Below, in pieces: positions 8,801 through 17,989 of a DNA stretch of 64,000 nt (positions within the stretch are counted from its first letter, which is position 1; the number at the start of each line of letters is the position of its first letter). The stretch is from Flexilinea flocculi (GTDB taxonomy: Bacteria > Chloroflexota > Anaerolineae > Anaerolineales > Anaerolineaceae): positions 394,311 through 458,310 of the forward strand of contig NZ_DF968179.1 in assembly GCF_001192795.1 (NCBI RefSeq), read 5' to 3'. The notes under the pieces are model-generated. The model ran no database searches. It was not told where the DNA came from and was given only the letters and a program-made list of their open reading frames with translations. The translations under genes were made by a program, and so were the position numbers.

Positions 8801-11800
8801 TGTCGGCAGTCCGCTCCAACTGAATGGTGTCATCTGGAAAGCTGCAGCGTCTTCAGAAGAGGATTCCAACTCAAAATTCATCGTCTGGAGTCCTGAAAAA
8901 ACTGTTTCCGCTGAAAAGACGATCGAGCATGTGAATGTGTTTGAGTTTTCACTTCGGAATTCATCCCCGGGAATGGTCAGTCTGGAAAAATCAGCATCAA
9001 TAAAATCCAGACAAGAACTTTTTTCCGGATCCAAAAAAGCTTCTGACAGGATCGGCGGCAAATTTGCGCTGATACGTACATCTGCAGACAGCGGCACACT
9101 GGTGGTGAGTTTCATCAGGTATTCATCACCTGTAAAAAGAGAATAAGCTACAGAAGTTGTTGATGTATCCAACAGAGTCGGACGCACCGTCACAGGCTGC
9201 GATACAACAGCAGTCTCCTCGAATGACTTGGGTGCAGTCATCAGGCGGTTGACACCAGCAGGTGCGCTGACATCCAATGTGATCTCCTTCTGTGAGCCAA
9301 CCGCTGCATCATTTCCGGCAAAACTGACAATGACAGGCAAGCTGTCTGCGGATGCAGTGAAACTGAGCTGGCAGAAAGAGGATGATACACTGACATGGAT
9401 ACCGGTTCCATCATTGCAGTCAACACCATCGGATAACGTCCCGCTGAATGAGGTAACCGTGATTGAATTTTCTCCGGAAATCGAACAACCATAATTCTTA
9501 ATTCTGGCTTTCGCGTTCAAATCGATAATCTGTCCTTCAGTAGTATGCCCGAAATAGGGCAGCAGTACCGAAATGGCTGATATTCCCCCGGAAGCGTTGA
9601 TGGCGACTGGAGCTTCTATGGCTGGAGTCCGATATGACATTGCAGGATTGATTTGTGAGCGCGAAAGTAGGAACGGTGTCAGATTGATGACCTGACTGGA
9701 TGGTTCTCCGGACGAATCGAGCAAATAATAGGAAACGGTGCGGGTTCCTGATGGATTGATGATGTCGGAACAATACTTGCCGACAAGTTTGTCAAATACG
9801 GTTCCTTTTCGAAAATTAATCCAATACACCGTGTCTGCTGACAGAGGCTGTGTCAGATGTCCGACATCTACATAGGACAAGTATCTGCTGATTTCAGCTT
9901 GAATGAACAGATCCGAATCGCGGTCTGCGTCATTCGAATTAAAAACCTGGTAATTTGGATCCTGCTCATCCGCTGCATAGGTCAGCGTGGATGGCTCCAT
10001 GATACCGACCTCCTCACAGCGGATCTGCCAATGATTGCCGCCGTTTTGCCAGGTACAGGCAGAGGGCTGCCAATCCATCGAATTTGGCTGCATTCTGGCG
10101 ATTACCTCAGACTCATATCCATTTGCGGTTAACAGCGATTGCCAGGCGCTGTCCGTTTGGTCTGCTCCGAAAACTGAATCCGCAACGTTAACTTTGATAT
10201 GAAATCCTCGTGGTTTAGGAAATGTTGAAATATCCAGTTGTATCGGACAGTCAACCTTTCCGCCTTTCAGGTAGAATGCATTGAAGGCATAGCTGGTTCC
10301 ATGCAATTCTGAAGCGGTAATGTCAGGCCAGCGAACGGAAGGTGATGAAAAATTTGCAGGATCCGTAATGCCCGCAGGCATCAGCATCAGAAAGGCTTTC
10401 TGTATACCGCGAACTTCAAAAATAACGCTGTTTTCTCCAAAAAGAATTCCATCGCCTGAATAGTTGATCTTCAGAATAAAATTCCCGCTTTGATGGACGA
10501 CCGGAAATTCAATGACAGCGGCCGCCTGCGTGAAATTCAACCTATCCCGGACGACAGTCACTGCGGAGGATGCAATGCAGTAATCTGGATCTGTTTTACT
10601 GCATAGCAATCCGGAGACTGTGCCGGGATTCGTTCCGAATTGTCCGCTTTTGGTGCTCAGCGACAGATTGACAAAGAAACCGCTGCCGGCCAGAAAGCTC
10701 GAATCCAGCGTGAAATAGCGTACGACTGGTGATAGGGATGGATCAGTCTGGCTCATGATCTGATGTTCCGGATCCGCAATGTACGTATTGCAGTCACTGA
10801 ATTTCATCGATTGCAGCGAAGCGCTGATATTGATCATGGATATCATGATCGGGAAGGGTTCGGACTGAGAGGCAGCAAAGATATCATCACCTGAGAAGAC
10901 CGCGATAATTTGGGATGCCAGACTGTTGATTAACTTCAGCGTGCAAAAGTTGTCTCCTCCCGGCTTGATCGTGCAGGAGGAATAACCGTCTGTGACGGTA
11001 ATCGTGCCGCTTATGCGCTCGGATCGGCTTTCCTGCGGGAGGACGTTGACAAAAATTTCCAGCTCATCACCGATTTCGTACATCTCCTGATCCGGCAATA
11101 CCCCGCTGATGGTAGTGGTCGTCGGAATACCGCTATGCGCGGCAACCTGAATCGGGAAGGGTTCAGAAGTGGAAGGAGCGTAATTCGCATCGCCGGAGTA
11201 CGCAGCTGTAACAGCTGTGGACAGGCTGCTGATCAGCTTCAGACGGCAGGCATTCTCCCCTCCCGGCTTGATCGTGCAGGAGGAATACCCGTTCGTGACG
11301 GTGATCGTGCCGCTCAGGCTCTCGCTTCGGCTTTCCTGCGGGATGACGTTGACAAAAATTTCCAGTTCGTCACCAATTTCGTACATCTCCTGATTCGGCA
11401 ATACCCCGCTGATGGTGGTGGTCGTCGGAATACCGCTATGCGCGGCAACCTGAATCGGGAAGGGTTCGGAAGCGGAAGGTGCATAAAATGTATCGCCTGC
11501 ATAGGAAGCGCTGATTTGGCTGGCATCCAGATCAATCAGGGACAGCGAACACTGAGAGGCATTATCGGCAGCGATCCAGCAGGCAGAAGTCCCGTCAGTC
11601 ACTTTAATTTTTCCTTCTGGCGGATGGTCTGAAAAACGCTCCTGTGAAAAGTCAATATGCACATCCACCGTATCACCGACTGTATAGGCAGATTGATCTG
11701 GAAACAAGCCTGAAATTTTCAGACTCGGAGACGGTTTCTCCTGGATGATCAATGGACCTTTTTTTGCTGCGGCCGGAGAATAGCGGCTATCACCCAGATA

Positions 11801-13444
11801 TCGAGCGCTGATTTCTTTTACTCCTGTGCTGACAAACGTCAGGTTACAGGAATTACGCGGCAATGTGATGATACAACTGGCTGTTCCATCATTGACCAGG
11901 ATTGTCCCGGTTGGATACGCTGCAGACGGTGATAAATCGGAGAATTCTGTGTAGACGGCGACCGTTTCGCCTACCGAATAGGCAGAAGCTTCTGGCAGTA
12001 TCTTCCGAATTTCGAGTTGGATGGTTTGCGGCTCGGATTCGGACGGATCTACGCGGATGTCGACATTGGCAGAATCGGAGTACATGCCGTTCCAGGCTTT
12101 AAGGATGAATGAGGTCTCTTTGGATATGTGGATGGTCAAAAATCCAGCCGGATAGAGCGCCTCTGTGATCAGGAGCCCGCGTGACTGGATCGACAGATCA
12201 TCAGAACTGTAAAAAATGCCGGGCGCTGCCACTGGCGTGGGAAAGGATTCTGAATCAGAGCGGACGGATGGATCGGATGCCAGCAACTGGATGCGTGTCC
12301 ATTTTCCGGCTACGGACCAGGAAAGAATCACATCCCCCGTTCCTTGCACCTCAACCGGATTTGCTTTGAAAAATTCAATTTCAGGGGGCGTTTCTTTTTT
12401 TGCATCTCCGATCAGCACCGGCAGCCAGAAGAGCTGATTCCCGGTTTCGTGTTGAATCGTCAACACAAAATTCACCGACCTTGTCAGGGAGAACACCTGA
12501 CTTCCGGTGGAATCAACCGGAGTTTCAGAGAGCGGTTCCAACATGATGGTTGAGACTCCCTCCACCTGCCACTCCACCCATACCTGCTCTCCCGTCTGGA
12601 GCTGGCGTTCCGGCTGGTATTCAATCAATCGGAAACCGGCTGCTGTAGCTTCGTCCGGAATCAATTCTGAAAATTTTTGGGAAAAAACCGAGGCTGATCC
12701 GGTTTCCGGTTTCACCCACAGGATGAGTTTTTTCAAAACCGGCTTTTTTGGATTGGGTTGCAGGAAAAGGCTTCGGATCATCTTCCCGGATCCGTTTTTT
12801 GCCTGCAGCGCGACATAGGTGCCTTCGTGTAAAGAAATTGACTGTTCGCCAATAAATTGCGTTCGTGATAATGTGCTTTTTTCATTGCCGATCGATAAAA
12901 TTGCCTGATCCGCCTGATCTCCGACGCGCCAACGCAGCAAGGCAGATTCTTCTCCGTTGCTGGTGGACAGATCCGCTTTCAGCAGATCAATGGTTGGTAA
13001 TTCAGAAATCACCTGGATTGTGATTTCCTTTTGAATCTGGCGCTGCAGCAGACGGGAAAACCAGTTCTCAACGGTCAGGCGATAGGTTGAGGATTGTGCC
13101 GGACTGACCGTAAAGCCTGTTGCCTTCCGGTCAATGTTCCGGTCGATATCTCCCGAAAGGGACAATCGATCCACAGAGGGAGAAACACGCCATTGCAAAG
13201 AGACGGATTCACCCTTGCGGATGTGTGTCTGATCTGCAGTCAGCGACTCAATTTTTGGATACAGGAAGACACATCCGCATGCGATCACCATCAGCAGCGC
13301 GGCGGAATAGAGGATCAGGATTCCAGTGATGAGAAGGCTGCCGGCGGATCGATTTTTTTTCTTCCGCTCCATCCTTTTGCCAAAATCCACATCGGTGAAT
13401 TGCAGATCCGGATTCACTTCATTGGGTGTGTTTTCTTTATCCAT
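5825..13444 (-). CDS. Giant membrane-anchored protein with Ig-like repeats
   Basis: A 2,539-residue protein. A charged ~35-residue N-terminus (RMERKKKNRSAGS) is followed by one hydrophobic helix (~36-62). No signal-peptidase site is evident, so it is best read as a signal-anchored protein with ~2,475 residues outside the cell. Between ~470 and 890 lie repeated Ig-like (Big/Ig-repeat type) modules with the pattern G-x-LP-x2-YxxGD, TVTDG-x-CTI and Y(S/A)GD-x-x-Y/F. Two of these are nearly identical at DNA level with a 303-bp (101-residue) period. Later regions contain many degenerate beta-sandwich modules without a recognised catalytic domain. There is no LPXTG-like sorting signal at the C-terminus. 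A role in adhesion or surface layering is inferred. It is transcribed alone. Confidence 0.8.
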   Translation of the reverse strand: MDKENTPNEVNPDLQFTDVDFGKRMERKKKNRSAGSLLITGILILYSAALLMVIACGCVFLYPKIESLTADQTHIRKGESVSLQWRVSPSVDRLSLSGDIDRNIDRKATGFTVSPAQSSTYRLTVENWFSRLLQRQIQKEITIQVISELPTIDLLKADLSTSNGEESALLRWRVGDQADQAILSIGNEKSTLSRTQFIGEQSISLHEGTYVALQAKNGSGKMIRSLFLQPNPKKPVLKKLILWVKPETGSASVFSQKFSELIPDEATAAGFRLIEYQPERQLQTGEQVWVEWQVEGVSTIMLEPLSETPVDSTGSQVFSLTRSVNFVLTIQHETGNQLFWLPVLIGDAKKETPPEIEFFKANPVEVQGTGDVILSWSVAGKWTRIQLLASDPSVRSDSESFPTPVAAPGIFYSSDDLSIQSRGLLITEALYPAGFLTIHISKETSFILKAWNGMYSDSANVDIRVDPSESEPQTIQLEIRKILPEASAYSVGETVAVYTEFSDLSPSAAYPTGTILVNDGTASCIITLPRNSCNLTFVSTGVKEISARYLGDSRYSPAAAKKGPLIIQEKPSPSLKISGLFPDQSAYTVGDTVDVHIDFSQERFSDHPPEGKIKVTDGTSACWIAADNASQCSLSLIDLDASQISASYAGDTFYAPSASEPFPIQVAAHSGIPTTTTISGVLPNQEMYEIGDELEIFVNVIPQESRSESLSGTITVTNGYSSCTIKPGGENACRLKLISSLSTAVTAAYSGDANYAPSTSEPFPIQVAAHSGIPTTTTISGVLPDQEMYEIGDELEIFVNVLPQESRSERISGTITVTDGYSSCTIKPGGDNFCTLKLINSLASQIIAVFSGDDIFAASQSEPFPIMISMINISASLQSMKFSDCNTYIADPEHQIMSQTDPSLSPVVRYFTLDSSFLAGSGFFVNLSLSTKSGQFGTNPGTVSGLLCSKTDPDYCIASSAVTVVRDRLNFTQAAAVIEFPVVHQSGNFILKINYSGDGILFGENSVIFEVRGIQKAFLMLMPAGITDPANFSSPSVRWPDITASELHGTSYAFNAFYLKGGKVDCPIQLDISTFPKPRGFHIKVNVADSVFGADQTDSAWQSLLTANGYESEVIARMQPNSMDWQPSACTWQNGGNHWQIRCEEVGIMEPSTLTYAADEQDPNYQVFNSNDADRDSDLFIQAEISRYLSYVDVGHLTQPLSADTVYWINFRKGTVFDKLVGKYCSDIINPSGTRTVSYYLLDSSGEPSSQVINLTPFLLSRSQINPAMSYRTPAIEAPVAINASGGISAISVLLPYFGHTTEGQIIDLNAKARIKNYGCSISGENSITVTSFSGTLSDGVDCNDGTGIHVSVSSSFCQLSFTASADSLPVIVSFAGNDAAVGSQKEITLDVSAPAGVNRLMTAPKSFEETAVVSQPVTVRPTLLDTSTTSVAYSLFTGDEYLMKLTTSVPLSADVRISANLPPILSEAFLDPEKSSCLDFIDADFSRLTIPGDEFRSENSNTFTCSIVFSAETVFSGLQTMNFELESSSEDAAAFQMTPFSWSGLPTSVNRHSLTHLLQISDTAGNILCSSMASACGSLYTGDVYQLIVQVPAFSDENTVRLINSLNETEELGQAVISWPEDWAESIRTSHAIQNQNGIKDLCPIDASNQTILAITHETDTHVAQISCHFVLGPILPSAAGTLQSSIRSPRFQFQDAPLFLPGSVGKRTVTLRPSLILQMNPQEASPITEEISNHQINRLYRNIHPSSSQQAFSGGIAAYTLSGSVSGVPQNSTPLPSDQILVQWSILDILFSMGELPSCFSPSGDGWYQLGILSAGADGTWSASCPLQFPSTIPDDTASGIFTMRLQSAFYEDIAEIEIAANPFPKETVHAVVSVPQQLKVSTDYNLEVNLNPSSAPLSDYARALLQYDTSLQIIPVWIHQSTLKCNQWMQWDESFQASCAFRFDTIPEINTESAISFTIATVIPADLLSFVLESASTAERQDVYPMPPVSKMDVTLRTRLFHQETEVPIPAMDGGAYMIQDLYKLQIQAECPDTEDPVSCMMLQNTLVRIEWPLLANPIFVGSCADPSGSISLAFHNEDLSGQMIAECSFSLTQGDLLLADSEKLLSIRLEAPQFEIVYEPQEQPIQMPGNIQKKQPVLTFSPIYQIGNPDRFFENRIPTGSDAVIDLTFDGDPSIYNPDLLVIQTNFGELLDCTNSGTMKTCRIPANCTDGAPLSDGVPYPETCSAEMSIHANYPGDIIHQAAEADSSDFVIIRNTLDIMIQPDNQFAKEFLHSVWQSAEDGQSWNVAAITAGGWELDTFLIRDVHSLSSGIQTRSYPIQAVFQSSNPSVAPDPALFRLDIFSRKSNYGSISEETISLKPAAADLSGNNLLFQLDFGETAMAEDGIIISDKMAQIMSIEAISISYTGDPFIASTMIPFQSENLHFPLKVVSMIEQQLLQNSGQISFGGAAGAEASGIQFRLFCSQPRYPLHCSNEIPDPETLDQNGCWGMVDLSMELNPVIFTSELFDPRCYLLGIKQIDAYDQIWLSDSYNEGL
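10815..11550 (-). repeat. 303-bp internal coding repeats in the giant surface protein
   Basis: The segment around GTCGTCGGAATACCGCTATG recurs at 11121 and 11424, an offset of 303 bp, with long identical runs on both sides. A third, more diverged unit lies to the left. The length is a multiple of three, so whole Ig-like modules were duplicated in frame. Confidence 0.85.
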
Positions 13445-13620
13445 CGGCTGAACCTATAAATTCATACAATGCAATTATAAAATATTGTAATTAGCAATAT
13501 AATAATAATTGTATCAGATTTTATATATAGTTCAATTGCTGAATAGTATTAATTACATCTCATGCTCTTTCCATTAAATAAAGATTCAAAATATTTTTAA
13601 AAATAAAAATTGTCGCAATT

Positions 13621-13679
13621 CAGCGATTCGTAATAATTTTCTTTTTTCTCAAATGGCTTTTCCAAAATTCGAATTATTG
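13621..13679. mobile_element. Minimal MITE with perfect 9-bp target duplication
   Basis: A 59-bp element from CAGCGATTCG to CGAATTATTG. It is flanked on both sides by the identical 9-mer GTCGCAATT (13612-13620 and 13680-13688). It retains the arm GGCTTTTCCAAAATTCGAA shared with larger copies and lacks the central hairpin. The rest of the 350-bp gap between the giant gene and the next gene is AT-rich with nothing else recognisable. Confidence 0.88.
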
Positions 13680-13794
13680 GTCGCAATTGGTGTAAATCAT
13701 AGCTCATAAGTACTTATGATATACTTCATCAGGTATCATTTGCTGTGTCAATACAGATTACTTTTATTTTTATTTCAGTTCGGGATCTCTACCT

Positions 13795-15477
13795 GTGAAA
13801 ATAAAAAATTACCGAATGGATCGACATTCCATAATATTTTTTTTTATATGGGTTGTTTCTTTATTGGTTTTCAGAATCCGAATTATAAATTTTCTGGATT
13901 TCATTTTTTTTGAAATAACAGAGAAATCTTTATTAACCCGAAATGTCTATATTCAAATTGCAGTCTTATCAGGATCATTTCTGCTAATATTTTTTCTACC
14001 AATTATTCTTCAAAATTGTTTTTTCCGAAAAACTGATCTGACGATGAATCATGCTGCAAGAGTCTCTATACTGTCTCCACTGATTGTTATATTCGTTTGT
14101 TTCTGTATATTGTCGTGGAATGTGCGACTGAAGCGGGATGATTACTGGGAAATTTTTGATGCACAAACATTGGGACAATTTAAGTTTATTGCGTCATCTT
14201 ATCTAAATCTTATGACGAGATATACATCCCTACTTCTAAAAAGTTTATATGCTATATTTCCCCCTACTCTTTATATCGATTCATGTTTAATTCTCTGTTT
14301 AATAATGATTTTTTCAGGATTGAGTCTGATTAATAAAATATTTCTTGAACATTTTTCTATAGTTCAAGATATACCGACTCTCAATATGGTTTCACTTGTA
14401 ATGGGTGGGAATGAAACGGTTGGATTTTTAATGATGTCCCCGAAAATATGGGAAATTTATCTATGGGGTTCTGGAGCTTTCGTATATGCTTTTGGAATTG
14501 GACTGACGATTCTATCAATATACTGCATATTAAGAATCATTTTGGGAAAATCGAAGTCATCAGGTTTCTTCATATTCACGTCGATCCTTTGTATATTATC
14601 CTGCGGTTGTTCAGAATTAACGACGATTTCTTTCTGTATTTATTCTTTCGCACTGCTTATTGGATTTAGACTTTTTTATCATCGTCCATCCGGATGGAAT
14701 AAAAAACTGATCTTTTTTTGGATTTTATCCTGGATTGCCGCATTGTTTTCATTTGCTGCTCCAGGCGGGAAAGCCAGAGCAGATTCTTTTATACAAATTT
14801 CTTCTGAGGACAGTTTTTTTGCACTGATCATTTCTCGAATAGGTGATGCTTTTCAGACTGGTTTGAATGTAATAACCGGCTTTTTCTTGTACAGGCTGGA
14901 TCTTCTGGTTTTTTTCTTACTCGTTTCGTTTCTCCTCGGATTGCTAGTTAAAATCAGAAAAGAAAAAATTATTCAGCTTCTTTTTATTATCTTTGTCCTG
15001 TTGTTCGCTTCCTTTGTATGTATCCTTCCGAATGCTCTTCTCCATTATGTACCAACACGCGTTGTCGGGATTCCATGGTCATGGATTTATTTGTCCAGTT
15101 GTTTGTTGACCTTCGTAGCAGGATCTTTATTAGTAAAGAAACCGAGTAAAGAGTATTTATATATCTGTTTATTGATCGGGACGATCATCCCAATGTGTAT
15201 TTTTGGATCTTTTTTCTCTAACAGTATTGATATGGTAAAGCGAATCAGGTTGGAATGGGAATATCGGGATCAAATTTTGCAAACCATTGACAAACAACCA
15301 ACATTAATCGAAACTTGTCAAGTTCCAGTTCTGGGAACAGATATGATGGATATTCTGGAGAATCCGCAGGATGAATATAATAAAAATATTGCGCGTTATT
15401 ATGGAGTAAAACAAATAATGGCTAAAGAAAACTGTCGCAGTTGGATCGAAAATGAACAAACTCAAGTGGCACAATAA
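13795..15477 (+). CDS. Polytopic membrane protein, probable GT-C-like glycosyltransferase (DUF6056-like)
   Basis: A 560-residue hydrophobic protein with at least ten predicted membrane helices and a short soluble C-terminus. RDDYWEIFDAQTLGQFKF at ~117-134 resembles the acidic motif in the first external loop of GT-C enzymes and DUF6056/GtrII-like proteins, which use lipid-linked sugars outside the membrane. The family assignment is by resemblance only. Translation probably starts at GTG 13795, with GGGAT upstream; an ATG at 13816 has no ribosome-binding site. It is AT-richer than the next gene, 69 bp downstream on the same strand, so the two may have different origins. Confidence 0.6.
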   Translation: MKIKNYRMDRHSIIFFFIWVVSLLVFRIRIINFLDFIFFEITEKSLLTRNVYIQIAVLSGSFLLIFFLPIILQNCFFRKTDLTMNHAARVSILSPLIVIFVCFCILSWNVRLKRDDYWEIFDAQTLGQFKFIASSYLNLMTRYTSLLLKSLYAIFPPTLYIDSCLILCLIMIFSGLSLINKIFLEHFSIVQDIPTLNMVSLVMGGNETVGFLMMSPKIWEIYLWGSGAFVYAFGIGLTILSIYCILRIILGKSKSSGFFIFTSILCILSCGCSELTTISFCIYSFALLIGFRLFYHRPSGWNKKLIFFWILSWIAALFSFAAPGGKARADSFIQISSEDSFFALIISRIGDAFQTGLNVITGFFLYRLDLLVFFLLVSFLLGLLVKIRKEKIIQLLFIIFVLLFASFVCILPNALLHYVPTRVVGIPWSWIYLSSCLLTFVAGSLLVKKPSKEYLYICLLIGTIIPMCIFGSFFSNSIDMVKRIRLEWEYRDQILQTIDKQPTLIETCQVPVLGTDMMDILENPQDEYNKNIARYYGVKQIMAKENCRSWIENEQTQVAQ

Positions 15478-15545
15478 AATACTAAATTAAGATTTTTTTT
15501 AGCACGTCTTAATTCACGATTCGGGGAAAAACAGGATGACTTTTT

Positions 15546-17159
15546 ATGGATAAAAACCAGAAAACAAACTTGTCCATCATCATAATTCTCGGATTTATCT
15601 ATTTTTGTCTGATGATTCCGGCGAATGCTACTGGCGCAAAAACGCCGCAGATGCTGTCCATCTTTGAGGTGGATGAGTATGCGCAATATGAGCATGTCCT
15701 GCGTATGCTGACACCGGGGGAAACGCTGTATCAGTCGATCCGTAACTTTTTCGTCTATCTGCATTATTTTTACGGGTACCCGTTTTATTTTTTGTCTGCA
15801 ATCCTTCTTTTCCCGTTAAAGCTGATCAACGGAAGCAACTGGCCGGACAATACGCAGACGATTGTCTGCTGGCTGCGTCAAACAGTCAGCGTACTGCCGA
15901 TAATTGCCTCTGCCGGGATGCTGGTCTGGATTACCACGCGCTTGAAGAGGAGATTCCTCTCCATCGGACTGTTTGTGTTCCTGTTAACGCTGCCCGGTGT
16001 GATCCTCAACAATTTCTGGTGGCATCCGGACAGTCTTTCGCTATTTTTCATTACGCTGGTATTCTTTTTTCTGGATCGGGACCAACTACGTTTCGGGCGT
16101 AATTTCTACGCTGCCGCTGCCGCATGCGGTGTGGCTGTCGGGATCAAATATGCCGGGTTGTACTTTGCAGCCGCGATTGCGGTGTATCTGCTGATCGGTT
16201 TCTTCCTGAAAAAGATCTCTTGGAAACAGACGGTTTTCCGCGGTCTGAGCTTTGTCCTGATCATGATCGCATCGGTGGTGATCTCCAATCCGCTGCTGCT
16301 GCTGCCCCAGGAACGGGCGGAAATACTCCGCACACAGCAGTTGCAGTTCGAACAGACCGGGACCGGCATCTTTGTCGATCGGCACAGCGCTTTTCTCGAA
16401 AACTGGAATTTACCGTCGGATATCCGGCGTTATTATGCTGAAACCTGGTGTTTTGTTTTTGCGCTGGGCAGTCTGATCGCCGGATTCTTTCGCAGCCGCG
16501 CGGAAAAGATCCACAGTGCGACGCTGCTGGCTTACCTGATTGTTACATTCAGCGTAATCCTGCTGGCAGCTTCGCGCCGCCTGCATTATTATCTGCCGGT
16601 CGTGCTGCCGTTGTTCGCCATGCTGCCGAGCCTGTTTCAAACGACTTCCGCAAAACACAAAAAACTTTTCGATACGCTCCTGTGTCTGGTTCTGCTGCTG
16701 CAAGGCATCCCCAACCTGCTGCTGAGCGTTTCGCTGTTTCGGACGCAATTGTCACGAGAAGCGACTTCTCCGGCAATTCAACTGTATGAACAGGTCAAAA
16801 GCGAACTGCTTCCGCAGATCAGCCAGCCGGAAGGACGGATGTTGCGCGTCTTCCGCGACTGGAAAATTTATTTTCCGGAACAGGACGGATTTGCCGTACA
16901 GATGGATTGGGAGATGGCAACGTTGGAGCGCATTCAGGCTTGGGATCCGGATTTGATTTTGCTGGAACAGGAGAATATTCGTATGTTTGCGGATCCGGAG
17001 GCAGTTTCTGAGGCAGTTGATCCCGAAGCTATGCAAAAGATGCACGCATTTTATGCCAGCGCGGCACAGGACCAATTGCCGGGATACCGCAAAGTGCTGG
17101 AAAACCATTTTGCAGTAGTCTTTGAAAAAACCAGCGATTCAAAATTGGAAGTGAAGTAA
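15546..17159 (+). CDS. GT39-family (PMT/ArnT-like) membrane glycosyltransferase
   Basis: A 537-residue protein with an N-terminal helix, the luminal acidic motif FEVDEYAQYEH (~39-49) expected for the GT-C catalytic Asp/Glu, and 10-12 further membrane helices. NFWWHPDSLSLFF and GVAVGIKYAGLY match the conserved regions of dolichyl-phosphate-mannose/ArnT-like transferases. It would move a sugar from a polyprenyl-phosphate donor to an acceptor on the outer membrane face. Its GC content is clearly higher than that of the gene before it. A hairpin at 17166-17202 separates it from the convergent acetyltransferase gene. The sugar and acceptor cannot be told from sequence. Confidence 0.8.
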   Translation: MDKNQKTNLSIIIILGFIYFCLMIPANATGAKTPQMLSIFEVDEYAQYEHVLRMLTPGETLYQSIRNFFVYLHYFYGYPFYFLSAILLFPLKLINGSNWPDNTQTIVCWLRQTVSVLPIIASAGMLVWITTRLKRRFLSIGLFVFLLTLPGVILNNFWWHPDSLSLFFITLVFFFLDRDQLRFGRNFYAAAAACGVAVGIKYAGLYFAAAIAVYLLIGFFLKKISWKQTVFRGLSFVLIMIASVVISNPLLLLPQERAEILRTQQLQFEQTGTGIFVDRHSAFLENWNLPSDIRRYYAETWCFVFALGSLIAGFFRSRAEKIHSATLLAYLIVTFSVILLAASRRLHYYLPVVLPLFAMLPSLFQTTSAKHKKLFDTLLCLVLLLQGIPNLLLSVSLFRTQLSREATSPAIQLYEQVKSELLPQISQPEGRMLRVFRDWKIYFPEQDGFAVQMDWEMATLERIQAWDPDLILLEQENIRMFADPEAVSEAVDPEAMQKMHAFYASAAQDQLPGYRKVLENHFAVVFEKTSDSKLEVK

Positions 17160-17165
17160 TGCGTA

Positions 17166-17202
17166 TCCTTTTACTTGTGCAATTCGCGCACAAGAAAAAG
17201 GA
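17166..17202. terminator. Hairpin between convergent genes, likely bidirectional terminator
   Basis: CTTGTGC/GCACAAG forms the core stem and TCCTTTT/AAAAGGA extends it around one mismatch, with a small AATTCGC loop. It sits 7 bp after one stop codon and 16 bp from the stop of the opposing gene. Confidence 0.6.
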
Positions 17203-17217
17203 CAAAAAGAGCTCTCT

Positions 17218-17769
17218 TTATTCTTCGACACCTGCCGATTTCAGATCAAACCCGCATTTCGGACAGACCAGATGATTGTATACGCGCGTGCCGCAGCGGC
17301 AGACTTTGCCGATTTCACGGGCCGGATTTCCGACTACCAGCGTGTACGGTTTGACATCACTGGTGACGACCGATCCGGCACCCACCATGCAATATTCACC
17401 TAATGTGTGCCGGCAGACGATCGTCGCATTGGCTCCGATCGAGGCTCCTTTTTTCACCAGCGTTTCGGATACTTCCCAGTCCTGATTGAATGCCCGCGGG
17501 TAATAGTCGTTGGTAAAGGCGACATTCGGGCCGATGAATACATCGTCCTCGATTGTGACGCCATTGAAAACCGAAACGCCGTTCTGAATTTTCACGCGGT
17601 TTCCGATTTTCACGGCATGATCGATATACACATCTTTGCTGATAATACAATTTTCACCGATTTCCGCATCTTCACGGATTTGCGCGTTGATCCACACTTT
17701 GGTTTGTTTGCCAATTTTTGCTTTTTCCGATACGTGCGCGCTGGGATCTATGTATGGCTGATCAGACAT
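17218..17769 (-). CDS. Hexapeptide-repeat N-acetyltransferase, WbpD/WlbB-like
   Basis: A 183-residue protein of the left-handed beta-helix family. Hexapeptide repeats run from ~15 to 140 (VSEKAKIGKQTKVWINAQI, AEIGENCIISKDVYI and so on). NDYYPRAF and a GASIGANATIVC turn are typical of WbpD/WlbB enzymes, which acetylate UDP-2-acetamido-3-amino-sugars with acetyl-CoA. The C-terminus has a CRCG...CPKCG zinc-ribbon-like tail. ATG 17769 is chosen because GGGAG lies 8 nt upstream; a TTG nine codons earlier is inside that leader. It is encoded after a DegT/DnrJ aminotransferase that would supply the 3-amino group. The partner dehydrogenase is not in the window. Confidence 0.82.
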   Translation of the reverse strand: MSDQPYIDPSAHVSEKAKIGKQTKVWINAQIREDAEIGENCIISKDVYIDHAVKIGNRVKIQNGVSVFNGVTIEDDVFIGPNVAFTNDYYPRAFNQDWEVSETLVKKGASIGANATIVCRHTLGEYCMVGAGSVVTSDVKPYTLVVGNPAREIGKVCRCGTRVYNHLVCPKCGFDLKSAGVEE

Positions 17770-17831
17770 TTTGTTTCTCCCTGTGTTTTCACCCAATTGT
17801 TTCTCTTAATTTCAATTTCCGTTTTGAATAA

Positions 17832-17955
17832 CAGCGATTCGAAATTTGGCAAAAATCATTTGAGAAATAAGAGAAAAATGGTTATTGTTTCGTTTTTGCG
17901 TTCCGAGTAGAAACGAAACAACTACCAATAATCCTTCATATCATTCGAATCGCTG
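17832..17955. mobile_element. MITE with near-perfect 9-bp target duplication
   Basis: Ends are CAGCGATTCGAAATTTG and CATTCGAATCGCTG. Flanks are TTTGAATAA (17823-17831) and TTTGAATGA (17956-17964), 8 of 9 identical. The interior has the shared TTTGAGAAATAAGAGAAAAA arm and a hairpin TTGTTTCGTTT/AAACGAAACAA. It lies in the ~220-bp spacer between the aminotransferase and acetyltransferase genes, splitting what is probably one operon. Confidence 0.88.
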
Positions 17956-17989
17956 TTTGAATGATCAATGCTTTGACTGAAATCACGGA

